In this document: piece after piece, positions 1-7,500 of the stretch | Layout: each line of letters begins with the position of its first letter | How positions within the stretch are numbered: the stretch's first letter is position 1 | Assembly (NCBI GenBank): GCA_026986885.1 | Contig: JALSNT010000520.1 | Coordinates: 1 to 8,345 of the forward strand | DNA: 8,345 nucleotides | Direction of reading: 5' to 3' | Source of the DNA: Desulfobulbaceae bacterium | GTDB lineage: Bacteria > Desulfobacterota > Desulfobulbia > Desulfobulbales > Desulfobulbaceae | The notes under the pieces: model-generated | Told to the model about the DNA's origin: nothing | The model's input: only the letters and a program-made list of their open reading frames with translations | The model's database searches: none | Made by a program: the position numbers and the translations under genes

Positions 1-64
1 CTGCCCGGCTGCCGGTGGTTAACAACAGGAAAAAACAACAGATACAGCAGGATAGTTTCTTCAT
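1..64 (-). CDS. 5' end of an exported protein (signal peptide only, cut by the left edge)
   Basis: Reading leftward from an ATG at 64-62, the frame stays open to base 1 and encodes 21 residues that begin MKKLSCCICCFFLLLTTG and end S-R-A. This is a textbook Sec signal peptide: two lysines, a hydrophobic core, then a small polar region. A purine-rich AAGAG lies about eight bases upstream of the ATG and could be the ribosome binding site. The mature protein lies outside the window, so its function cannot be known. Four cysteines within the first ten residues are unusual for a signal sequence, but no lipobox is visible before the edge. The gene has the same orientation as the ABC importer genes and is separated from them by 287 bases holding a possible terminator, so it is probably a separate transcription unit. 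The frame is too short for coding statistics; the call rests on the signal-peptide pattern. Confidence 0.6.
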   Translation of the reverse strand, partial: MKKLSCCICCFFLLLTTGSRA

Positions 65-161
65 GGTTTACTCTTGTGTGGTTCTCGTTTTTGAGGAGTC
101 AAATGTCTATTGTTCCATCTCAATGATTCTTTACATTTCCCGTCGGCATAACCGATTTCTC

Positions 162-295
162 GTAAGCGCTCACGGGACCGCACGGAATCTCCGCTGCGCT
201 CCGCTTACCTCTTTGCACGGTCGTGCCTGTCCGCATAGGTAGGCTATAACGGTCAGGCACGCCTGCTCAAATCTGCGGCCCCTGAGAGCGCTTAC
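162..295. repeat. 134-bp element with imperfect terminal inverted repeats (possible MITE/REP-like)
   Basis: The ends are a perfect 10-bp inverted pair: GTAAGCGCTC at 162-171 and its reverse complement at 286-295. Similarity continues inward to about 21-22 bp, since both ends read on toward GGGnCCGCA with a few mismatches and a one-base gap. A second inverted pair inside, CGTGCCTG at 222-229 and CAGGCACG at 254-261, could form a stem with a 24-base loop. The element lies wholly between genes and contains no protein frame of its own. This is consistent with a non-autonomous transposable element or a structured intergenic repeat. I see no clear target-site duplication in the flanks and no second copy in the window, so mobility is inferred. 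Confidence 0.45.
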
Positions 296-308
296 AGCAT
301 TGTGGTCG

Positions 309-340
309 AAAAAACCGACGGTTGGTTATCCCCTGAGGGG
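309..340 (-). terminator. weak terminator-like hairpins after the ABC importer operon
   Basis: Read on the minus strand, just past the ATPase stop codon, there is a short hairpin CCCC-TCA-GGGG (340-330). A second hairpin, AACC-GTC-GGTT (323-313), runs directly into a T tract (six Ts at 314-309). Position and T tract fit an intrinsic terminator of the operon. Both stems are only 4 bp, which is weaker than typical, so this is a tentative call. Confidence 0.35.
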
Positions 341-351
341 CTGCGATTTCT

Positions 352-1143
352 CTACCTGCCATTGGCTGCCATGGGAATTTTTCTGCCCGCACCCTGCGCC
401 CGCAAAAGGCTGTCGGTTTCCGCCCATTTTTTGCTCTCCTGCCGGGCAAACTCTTCCACTGTGCAGGATGCCTGCAGGGAACCGGCGTCCATGCGGAATA
501 CGGTGTCGGCCAGGAACATAACTTCATCCGGTTGATGGGTTACATACAGACATGTCATGGCAAGCTTGCCGGTCAATTTTTTTATTTCTGCCAGTAGTTC
601 CAGTTTCAGGGCCCGATCGAGACTTGACAACGGTTCATCAAACAGCAGAATCCGCGGTTCTGATGCCAGGGCCCTGGCAATGGCAAGCCGTTGCTGTTCG
701 CCGCCGGAAAGCTGGTGGGGATAGCTTTCGATAGAGTCCAGGCGAACCAGCCGGGTCAGCAAGGCAATCTGCCTGTTTTTGGCCTGTCCCCTGTACTTGC
801 CGGGAGGAAGACAAAACGCAATATGCCTGCGAACGGTCATATGCGGCCACAGGGCCAGGTCCTGGAAAATCATGTTGAGTCGGCGGGATGACGGCGGGAT
901 GCTGTATTTCGGACCGGCAACAAGCCGGTCGTCAAGCCATATTTCACCCCGGTCCGGTTGCTCCAGGCCGGCGATCAGACGCAACAGGGTCGTTTTCCCG
1001 CAGCCCGAGGGTCCGACAAGAGCTGCCGTTGATCCAATCGGTATATCAAAGCTCACATCATTTACTGCCGTGACATCCCCGTAACTCATGCCGAGATTTT
1101 TAACCCTGATGACAGGATATGGTATTATTCTCAATTTCTGCAT
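352..1143 (-). CDS. ABC transporter ATPase, ferric-iron/FbpC-like
   Basis: Nucleotide-binding subunit that hydrolyses ATP on the cytoplasmic face to drive the importer encoded upstream. All ABC hallmarks are in order over 263 residues: Walker A GPSGCGKTT (44-52), Q-loop Gln94, signature LSGGEQQR (145-152), Walker B ILLFDE (165-170), D-loop SLD (174-176) and the switch histidine of VTHQ (His203). The best match is the FbpC/PotA/CysA-type importer ATPases. Family members are usually near 350 residues, with a C-terminal TOBE-type regulatory domain. Here only about 60 residues follow His203, so that domain is absent. The start at 1143 overlaps the permease 3' end by 13 bases and has GGGGA five bases upstream. 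It is the last gene of the operon. ATPase function is certain. The substrate is inferred from the neighbours, so no symbol is assigned. Confidence 0.93.
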   Translation of the reverse strand: MQKLRIIPYPVIRVKNLGMSYGDVTAVNDVSFDIPIGSTAALVGPSGCGKTTLLRLIAGLEQPDRGEIWLDDRLVAGPKYSIPPSSRRLNMIFQDLALWPHMTVRRHIAFCLPPGKYRGQAKNRQIALLTRLVRLDSIESYPHQLSGGEQQRLAIARALASEPRILLFDEPLSSLDRALKLELLAEIKKLTGKLAMTCLYVTHQPDEVMFLADTVFRMDAGSLQASCTVEEFARQESKKWAETDSLLRAQGAGRKIPMAANGR

Positions 1144-2780
1144 AATGGTCCCCGGCCGAATATTTCAAGTGGTATTTTTGCCAGCCCCAGGAACACCGTA
1201 AAATTTATGCCGAGGAGGAGCAGGGCCAGGGCCGCCACCAAGGGTCCGGCACCGTAGTGTAACAGGTTATAAATTTTCAGGGAAACAGTCCCTGATCCAG
1301 GCGGAATGACAAGCAGCGTAGTGCCAAGTTCGCCGGTACAGAAGACAAAGGCAAGTATCCAGCAGGCTGCAAGGCCCCGCCGCGCCAGGGGGAAGTCAAT
1401 AAAGAGCCACCGCTGCAAGCGACTGGTTCGGCCAAAGGAAGCTGCCTCTAACAGGCCGGGATGTACCTGCTTGAGGCTGGAGCGTATAATATGTATGGCA
1501 AGGGGTAGAAAACGTGCGGTCATGGCCAGCAGCAACATAGCCGTCGAGGTGTATAGAAATCCCGTCATGCGGGAATTCCATAAATAGATCAGACCGATGC
1601 CAAGGGTTGTGGCCGGAAAGGCAAAGGGCAGAAAGGTCAGGAACTCGGCCACGGCCTGCCTGGTCCCGGAGAGGTTGTCGATGATCCTGCCAAGGCAGAA
1701 GGCAAAAAGCGTGATACAGCTTGCGCTGCCGGCAGATACCAGCAGGGTCGTCCTGAACTCCCGCAGAGACCCACGAGCGGCCATGATAAAGCTTGCCAGG
1801 CTCCCTGCCTGCAGGAATAAGGATGCAACCGGCAACACCACTCCTGCTGCCAGCATCAGGGTTATAAATCCTGTCAGGAATATTTTTGACAAACCCGTGA
1901 CAGGGGTCGGGCGGGTTGTCCGGGAGCCGGCAAGCTGCATTGTGAACTGTTTTTTCTTAGACCATATCCGCAGACCAAGGAAAGCGCAGACAACAATAAC
2001 GACTGCCGGCATGGACATGGCCGCAGCTCCAGCCTCATCATAAAAGGCGCTGAAACGGCTGAAAATCTCAACCGGGCAGGTCGGCACGCGAAGCAGGGCC
2101 GGTACGCCGTAATTAAAGAACGAGAAAATAAAAACAATCAGGAGCGCTGAAAAGATGTATGGGCTTACCAGGGGAAGGGTTATAACGCGCACTATTGTCC
2201 AGGGGGTGCGGACAAAGCCTGCTGACTCTTCAAGATTCCGGTCGATTCCTGCCAGGCCAACCAAGGTCAGAAGCGTTATCAGCGGGAAATACGAAAAGGC
2301 GAGGATCAGCGCCACTCCTGTGTTACCGGAAAAGGTAAAAACAGGCAGCACGGCAACACCGGCAGACATCAGCAAACTGTTCACGACCCCCTTATCCCCA
2401 TAAAGATACAACCAGGCAAGGGTATGAATATGAGGCGGTATGAAAAGGGGGGCCAGGTAAAGGAATGAAGCCAGCCGTTTCCCCGGAAAGGTAAACCTGG
2501 CTAAAAAAAAGGCCAGAGGAACACCAATTAACCCGGCGATGAGCGTTGCAGACAAGGAGAGCATGACACTGCGGAAAAAAAGGGCGAGCCAGCGGGATTG
2601 CGTGAGAAAAGTGTAATGGCTGGTGCTCCATGAGCCGTCTGCTCGGAAACTGTTGCCGGACATGAGCAACACAGGCGATACGGCGACGAGAAAAAACAGG
2701 GCGAGGTACAGCAGGGAAACGACACCGGAACGTGAAAATCTGCTATACCATGTCATGTCGGGTAATCGGCTACTTGTCAT
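1131..2780 (-). CDS. ABC transporter permease, fused two-domain FbpB-type
   Basis: Inner-membrane channel of the importer. From the ATG at 2780 it is 549 residues, the usual length for FbpB-type permeases in which two BPD_transp_1 domains are fused in one chain. Hydrophobic segments run throughout, about six per half. Each half carries the cytoplasmic EAA loop that docks on the ATPase: EESAGFVRTPWTIV near residues 184-197 and EAASFGRTSRLQRW near 445-458, each followed by a conserved hydrophobic-Pro-Leu. The 2780 start was chosen because it overlaps the binding-protein stop as ATGA, a typical coupling junction. An ATG at 2816 would add 12 residues inside the upstream gene and has no ribosome binding site, and an ATG at 2756 is also possible. 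The 3' end overlaps the ATPase by 13 bases. Permease identity is firm; iron specificity is inferred. Confidence 0.92.
   Translation of the reverse strand: MTSSRLPDMTWYSRFSRSGVVSLLYLALFFLVAVSPVLLMSGNSFRADGSWSTSHYTFLTQSRWLALFFRSVMLSLSATLIAGLIGVPLAFFLARFTFPGKRLASFLYLAPLFIPPHIHTLAWLYLYGDKGVVNSLLMSAGVAVLPVFTFSGNTGVALILAFSYFPLITLLTLVGLAGIDRNLEESAGFVRTPWTIVRVITLPLVSPYIFSALLIVFIFSFFNYGVPALLRVPTCPVEIFSRFSAFYDEAGAAAMSMPAVVIVVCAFLGLRIWSKKKQFTMQLAGSRTTRPTPVTGLSKIFLTGFITLMLAAGVVLPVASLFLQAGSLASFIMAARGSLREFRTTLLVSAGSASCITLFAFCLGRIIDNLSGTRQAVAEFLTFLPFAFPATTLGIGLIYLWNSRMTGFLYTSTAMLLLAMTARFLPLAIHIIRSSLKQVHPGLLEAASFGRTSRLQRWLFIDFPLARRGLAACWILAFVFCTGELGTTLLVIPPGSGTVSLKIYNLLHYGAGPLVAALALLLLGINFTVFLGLAKIPLEIFGRGPLCRN
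2777..2780 (-). promoter_or_regulatory. ATGA stop/start overlap coupling binding protein to permease
   Basis: On the minus strand bases 2780-2777 read ATGA. The ATG opens the permease and the TGA closes the binding protein. No strong Shine-Dalgarno precedes this ATG (GCGCAAATACTGTTTGTAAG), so termination-reinitiation is the likely way the permease is translated. This decides the start chosen for the permease. Confidence 0.7.
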
Positions 2781-3775
2781 CTTACAAACAGTATTTGCGC
2801 GCTGTTGAGGGCACATGGCAGTTGATCGGCCATATCCTCATAGTTCCAGGGACCTGATGGAATTTTGCCGTTATCTTTGCGTAAAACAACCTGAGCAAAG
2901 CCGGTGTTTATCAGGTCCTGTTCCACCGATCTTGAAACTAAATACTCGATCAATTCCCTTGCTTCAACCGGATGCGGCGCTCCTTTGACCAGGGCTACGG
3001 TATTGGGAATCAACAGGGCGCCGTTTGCAAGCCCTGACGGTCGAATTGCCTTTATCGGCAGGCCGGCCTTTATCCCTTGAACCACATCATCCATGTCCGT
3101 CAGGCCAACAGCGACCGATCCGGCACCGACCATATCCCGGACAACGGCATTGCCGTCGACTATCCGTACGTTATTTTTTTGTAACGCCTTCAAAGAATTA
3201 CTGCCACCCGTTTTCCCCCTGGCGCTAAAAAGAGAGGCCACAAACATGGCAGTGGTGCCGAACAGGGGGTTGGCCATGGCGATTTTGCCTTGCCATGGCC
3301 CGGCCATGAGGTCGTCAATGCTGACGGGATAGTTTTCAGGATTAACAAGCTTTGTATTGACGGCAATGACACGTATACGACCGGCAAACCCGGTCCAGAA
3401 TCCTTTTGGATCCTTGAACTGCTCTTCAATATCTCTGGCTGCCAAAGGAATATACGAGGCAAGTATGTGTTGCCGCTGCAGCATAATTGTCCGAAGCACT
3501 TCGCTGTTCCAAAAGACGTCGCAACGGGGTATCTTTCGTTCGGCAATGAGCCGATTTACCAGGCCCGCACCCTTGACGGCCTCTATGTCATAGACAACCT
3601 TTGTGCGTATATGATGCTGTTTTTCGAACCGCTTCAACAGAGGCTCCGAGAACAACTGATCAACAGCAGTATAGACTATCACCTCTTTTGCCGTTGCAGG
3701 ACAAGGCTTCCACGCGACTACAAGAAGGGGGATGAAAAATACGCAAGTATAGAGATGAATAATTTTCCCGTTCAT
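2777..3775 (-). CDS. Periplasmic solute-binding protein of the ABC importer (FbpA/FutA-like, family 1)
   Basis: This protein captures the ligand and delivers it to the permease encoded next. It has 332 residues, normal for the family. The N-terminus is a signal peptide with a hydrophobic core and an A-T-A cleavage site after residue 29, so the mature form is soluble and periplasmic; there is no lipobox. The mature chain opens with VIVYTAVDQ and has DVFWNSE (86-92) and GLTDMDD (224-230), patterns of iron-type solute-binding proteins. The classical ferric-binding Tyr-Tyr pair is not seen, and GLTDMDD occupies about that position. The ligand could therefore be Fe(III) bound another way or a different anion or chelate. 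The start is fixed by an in-frame TAG two codons upstream. It is first in the operon. I see no convincing Fur box upstream. Family call is firm; substrate is uncertain. Confidence 0.88.
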   Translation of the reverse strand: MNGKIIHLYTCVFFIPLLVVAWKPCPATAKEVIVYTAVDQLFSEPLLKRFEKQHHIRTKVVYDIEAVKGAGLVNRLIAERKIPRCDVFWNSEVLRTIMLQRQHILASYIPLAARDIEEQFKDPKGFWTGFAGRIRVIAVNTKLVNPENYPVSIDDLMAGPWQGKIAMANPLFGTTAMFVASLFSARGKTGGSNSLKALQKNNVRIVDGNAVVRDMVGAGSVAVGLTDMDDVVQGIKAGLPIKAIRPSGLANGALLIPNTVALVKGAPHPVEARELIEYLVSRSVEQDLINTGFAQVVLRKDNGKIPSGPWNYEDMADQLPCALNSAQILFVR

Positions 3776-3796
3776 ACCCTAACCCGGATAAACCGG

Positions 3797-3988
3797 AAAA
3801 TTCGAAATAAGAAACACCAAATTCGAAACAATATCGAATAACCATAGACCGAATGATCAAAATGGTTCCAATGTTTGCTACTGTAAATTGCCCTTGTTTG
3901 TGTCATTAAAACATTCCTGAGGTGGAATTAGTTTCGGATTTCGATATTTTGATTTCGAGTTTATTTTCTGCCACAAAAAACACGAAAA
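3797..3988. repeat. AT-rich intergenic repeat-like element with TTCGAAA words
   Basis: This segment fills most of the gap between the ChrB-domain gene and the importer operon. AATTCGAAA occurs twice at its left end (3799-3807 and 3820-3828), followed by ATATCGAATA (3831-3840). The right end (about 3938-3960) carries the same kind of words in the opposite orientation (TTTCGGATTTCGATATTTTG), then a run resembling GCCACAAAAAACACGAAAA. From memory, dispersed intergenic repeats with such TTCGAA and CCACGAAnnACACGAA words are common in Desulfobacterota genomes; that link is recollection, not a search result. It has no coding potential I trust. The importer promoter should lie here or just downstream, but I cannot point to clear -35/-10 boxes. 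Confidence 0.45.
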
Positions 3989-4002
3989 TAATTGTTAAGA
4001 TA

Positions 4003-4524
4003 CTATTGGTCTTCATCGGGCAGCGATTCTGTATACCTGCTAAGGAACGCAAAACAGCGTTGCATTTTATCCTCGCAGGTCTTTCCCTTCGCAAGTTCCC
4101 GGCGCAGTCCTGACGCAAAGCGCATGGTTTCCGGATTGGACTTGTTTCCCCAGAAGTTCACTTCCATATCGTGTATCAGATTTCCGATAAAGGTAATTTT
4201 GCTGTTGTTGATTTTACCAGCCCGGGCAATAATTTCAAAGGTTGCCCTGTCGTGAGTCCGGTGCCAATCACCCTCGGGACGATCAAAGGCCTTCCCTTCC
4301 GTGATCAGGATCCCTGGCGGATAGAATCTGAAAACAGCTTTATTATCAATATACCGTTTAATGAGCCAGGCAGATGCGCAACGGTCTATTTCCATGACGT
4401 TTCCGGTGGCATACACATGCTCAGCATTCCGGGCCGCACAGGCTTGCCCGACAGGAGCGGCCAGCAGGTAGAACATGGTGAGCAATATTCGTAAACCCAT
4501 CAATAAACATTCCATATCTCGCAT
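4003..4524 (-). CDS. Exported stand-alone ChrB C-terminal-domain protein (chromate-resistance family)
   Basis: Over most of its 173 residues the protein matches the C-terminal domain of ChrB chromate-resistance proteins. The key stretch is EIDRCASAWLIKRYID (45-60). It is followed by a VFRFYPPG strand, an AFDRPEGDWHR segment (79-89), TFEIIA, and IHDMEV (117-122). Unlike full ChrB, it has no N-terminal regulatory domain. Instead it begins with a hydrophobic signal peptide ending Q-A-C-A around residue 30, so it is probably periplasmic. Met9 (4500) gives the cleanest signal peptide; Met4 (4515) is also possible, and no start has a strong ribosome binding site. It lies 17 bases after the giant repeat protein with no terminator between them, so cotranscription is plausible. 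The biochemical role of the domain is not well defined, and chromate resistance here is a family label only. Confidence 0.75.
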   Translation of the reverse strand: MRDMECLLMGLRILLTMFYLLAAPVGQACAARNAEHVYATGNVMEIDRCASAWLIKRYIDNKAVFRFYPPGILITEGKAFDRPEGDWHRTHDRATFEIIARAGKINNSKITFIGNLIHDMEVNFWGNKSNPETMRFASGLRRELAKGKTCEDKMQRCFAFLSRYTESLPDEDQ

Positions 4525-4541
4525 CAGTGCAAGGCACCAAC

Positions 4542-7500
4542 TTATTGACTCAGAGTTATATCATCAACCCGGCCAGAGCCCCTGATCAGGAAACCCAGGA
4601 TGGAGACAAGGTTGTTGTCTGGCTGGGCATCGTGAAGATCCTGCTCGAGATCACGGGTAAAGGTGTGCCAGTTCCCGTCTTTGGATGAGGTGCCAAGACC
4701 GTGGTGGATGTATCTATCGGTACCGAGATTGTTGTAATCAAGTTTGTTATAATAAATATACCGGAACCCGTCCGTGGTCTGGACTGCAATATAGACCGTA
4801 TAGTTTTCGGAATACTTCATGGACCACTGGATGATCTTATGGGCGCCGTTGTTCCACCAGGTGCCGTCCGGGTTGCGCAGTCGGTAGCCATTGGCCGCGC
4901 CGGAACCAGTAAATTCGATAACCCGGCTGTTCCTGTCCGGATCATCGACATTGGCAATGGCGGCGCCGGCGGGATCGTTGTCAAAAACAGCCCAACCGAT
5001 GGTGGCACCGTCCTCAGCGTCTTCATAAATAATGGAGTTGCTGATGGAAGCCGCATCAGCCGGATCAGTGCCGAGGCTAACCTCTGTACCGTCATCAAGA
5101 CCATCATTGTCGGAATCAACATCAAGCAGGTTGATAATTCCGTCATTATCCGCATCAGCATTCCAGTTGTTGCCCCAGTAGGTAACCTCGGCTCCGTCAT
5201 CAAGGCCATCTTTGTCTGTGTCAAGCAGATAGGGATGGGTTCCATAGGTATTCATTTCGTCAAGGTCTGTCAGGCCATCACTGTCTGAATCCAAATCAAC
5301 CGGATAACTCGCCAGGGTTTTTATGTCGTCAACCCGGCCAGAGCCCCTGATCAGGAAACCGAGGATAGCAACAAGATTGTTGTCTGGCTGGGCATCGTGG
5401 AGGTCGTGTTCAAGATCACGGGTAAAGGTATGCCAGTTCCCGTCCCGGGATGAAATGCCAAGACCGTGGTGAATATATTTATCTTCACCAAGATTGTTGT
5501 AATCAAGTTTGTTATAATAAATATACCGGAACCCGCCCGTGGTCTGGACCGCAATATAGACCGTATAGTTTACGGAATACTTCATGGACCACTGGATGAT
5601 CTTATGGGCGCCGTTGTTCCACCAGGAGCCGTCCGGGTTGCGCAGTCGGTAGCCATTGGCCGCGCCGGAACCAGTAAATTCGATAACCCGGCTGTTCCTG
5701 TCCGGATCATCGACATTGGCAATGGCGGCGCCGGCGGGATCGTTGTCATAGACGTCCCAGCCGGACACAGTGCCGCTTTCACCGTCTTCATAAACAACAG
5801 CCGCGCTGATGGAATTTGCATCGGCCGGGTCACTGCCCTGGGCCACTTCAGTGCCATCATCAAGACCGTCATTGTCCGAGTCCGGATCCAGCAGGTTGAT
5901 AATATTGTCACCATCTGCATCAGCATTCCAGTTGTTGCCCCAGTAGGTGACCTCAGCGCCGTCTGCAATACCGTCATGATCAGTATCGCCACTGTTGGGA
6001 TCCGTGCCGTACACGTTTACTTCATCATCATCGGAAAGACCATCATTATCCGTATCGACAACATAGACAGGTTGACTTGTCAGCCATGGCGAATAATCTA
6101 CATAATCACCAACATCGTCACCGGTTCCTCCAGGATTTTGTAAACCATCGGCATTTGATGGGTCATGGGGGCCGGAGGCATCGCCCCACCAGTTATTTTC
6201 TGCTGTAACAATAAAATGCGAAATCATATCGGAAGCAGTGGAATTAAATATTGCTTCTGCGCTGTTTCCATAAATTTCATTATGAAAAATTACAGGATTT
6301 CCGTATGAGACATTAAACCCGTAGTGTCCGCTGTGACGGATAGTACTGTTTATAAAGGTTGGCGAGGTGGCGTTAATAAAAATTGCCTGGGTATTGCCTC
6401 TGCCTGCATATTCTACGACGCAGTGTTCAAGTCTGGTCGTGGCGCTGTCTGTTGTATGGTAGAACCACAGACCCTGCCAGTCGCCTGCCGCCGGTGTCGT
6501 CTGTAGAGAGGTAAACAGGACTTGCCTGCCAGGGGTTCCACGGGCAATCAGAGCAGCTGCAGGACCATCGGCATTGCCGAAAACAAGTCGTTTGTTCTCC
6601 GCAAACTTCAGGATGACACCCGGCAACAGGGTAAGAGTGGTGATATTATCCGCGCCATCATTTCCACGAACAAAAATATCATCCTTAATATGGTATTGCA
6701 GCTTATCAGTCCAGGTTGCATCATGAATTATTTCTCCAAATGAAACATTGACAAAACCATATTCAGGGATATCCGTGATTATATTATCTGACAACAACGC
6801 ACTGATATTGTCAGCATCAATCTCCAACGGAAATGATTCATTATATTTTATAGTATTGTTGTGCAGCGATGAAACACCTGAATATGGAAGGTATATACTG
6901 TTATTTATAGTATTATTGTTGACTGTTCCTCCAAATGTGCCGGTAAAAAATATATCATAATTGGTATTGTCAACAAAGGTATTGCCGTCAATTATTGGTG
7001 AACCTGATCCTATCCCAATGCCGTAATTACCACTCTGCCTGATCACAGAGTTTTTCACGGTCGGTGATGCGGATTTTATAAGAACTGCACTGTTTAATGC
7101 CTGCGCATTGGGGGTACGGCCGGCATATTCCACTATGCAATGTTTAAGAGAAGAACTGTCATCCGTGGTGTTGTAAAACCACAGACCATACCAGTCTCCC
7201 GTAGATGGCTGGGGCGCATTTGATGTGAAGAGGACGGGATTTTCTACGGTACCGTTGGCAATTAATGCTCCAGGGGCGCCGGATTGCCCGCCGATGGTCA
7301 TTAAACCATAAACAGGGAACTTGAGGGCTGCCCCGGCCGCTATGGTCAAGGTAGTCACATGGTCATCACCATCCGTACCCTGGACATATAGCCGCGAAGG
7401 AAGATGGTAAGAAATGCTTGCCGGCCAGGTGGCGTCCCTTGTTATTGTCGAACCAACAACCTCTACAAATCCATTTTCGGAATTAGTGAAAGTGGATGAT

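Noticed and set aside
15..242. Plus-strand frame of 75 codons, with a GAGGAG-led 7-codon mini-ORF (103-126) overlapping an internal ATG at 123 as ATGA
   Set aside because: The frame runs into the inverted-repeat element, its translation resembles no protein, and it overlaps the signal-peptide start on the minus strand. The leader-peptide look is probably coincidence.
1597..2043. Plus-strand frame of 148 codons inside the permease gene
   Set aside because: The opposite strand encodes a clear membrane permease with both EAA loops. This frame has no recognisable features.
3290..3841. Plus-strand frame of 183 codons across the binding-protein gene
   Set aside because: Antisense shadow of a well-supported family member, ending in the AT-rich repeat.
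3660..3860. Minus-strand frame of 66 codons upstream of the binding protein (YCFEFGVSYFEFSG)
   Set aside because: It is the translation of the TTCGAA-rich repeat followed by the start of the binding-protein gene in the wrong frame.
3776..3900. Possible Fur box or sigma-70 promoter for the importer operon
   Set aside because: No stretch resembles the GATAATGATAATCATTATC consensus well, and -35/-10 candidates such as TTGATC with a weak -10 are too poor to annotate.
4524..4536. Small hairpin GTGC-AAG-GCAC between the giant gene and the ChrB-domain gene
   Set aside because: The stem is only 4 bp and no T tract follows on the minus strand, so it is not supported as a terminator.
4701..5288. Long plus-strand frame of 195 codons opposite the C-terminal repeat unit, with a related one at 5466-6143 (225 codons)
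   Set aside because: Both are antisense shadows of the two duplicated units. They resemble each other only because the DNA is duplicated, and the minus-strand frame explains the sequence.
4542..6056. Direct repeats as a CRISPR array or DNA-level satellite
   Set aside because: The periodicity is that of protein domains in one open frame (765 bases, a multiple of three). There are no short repeat/spacer units.
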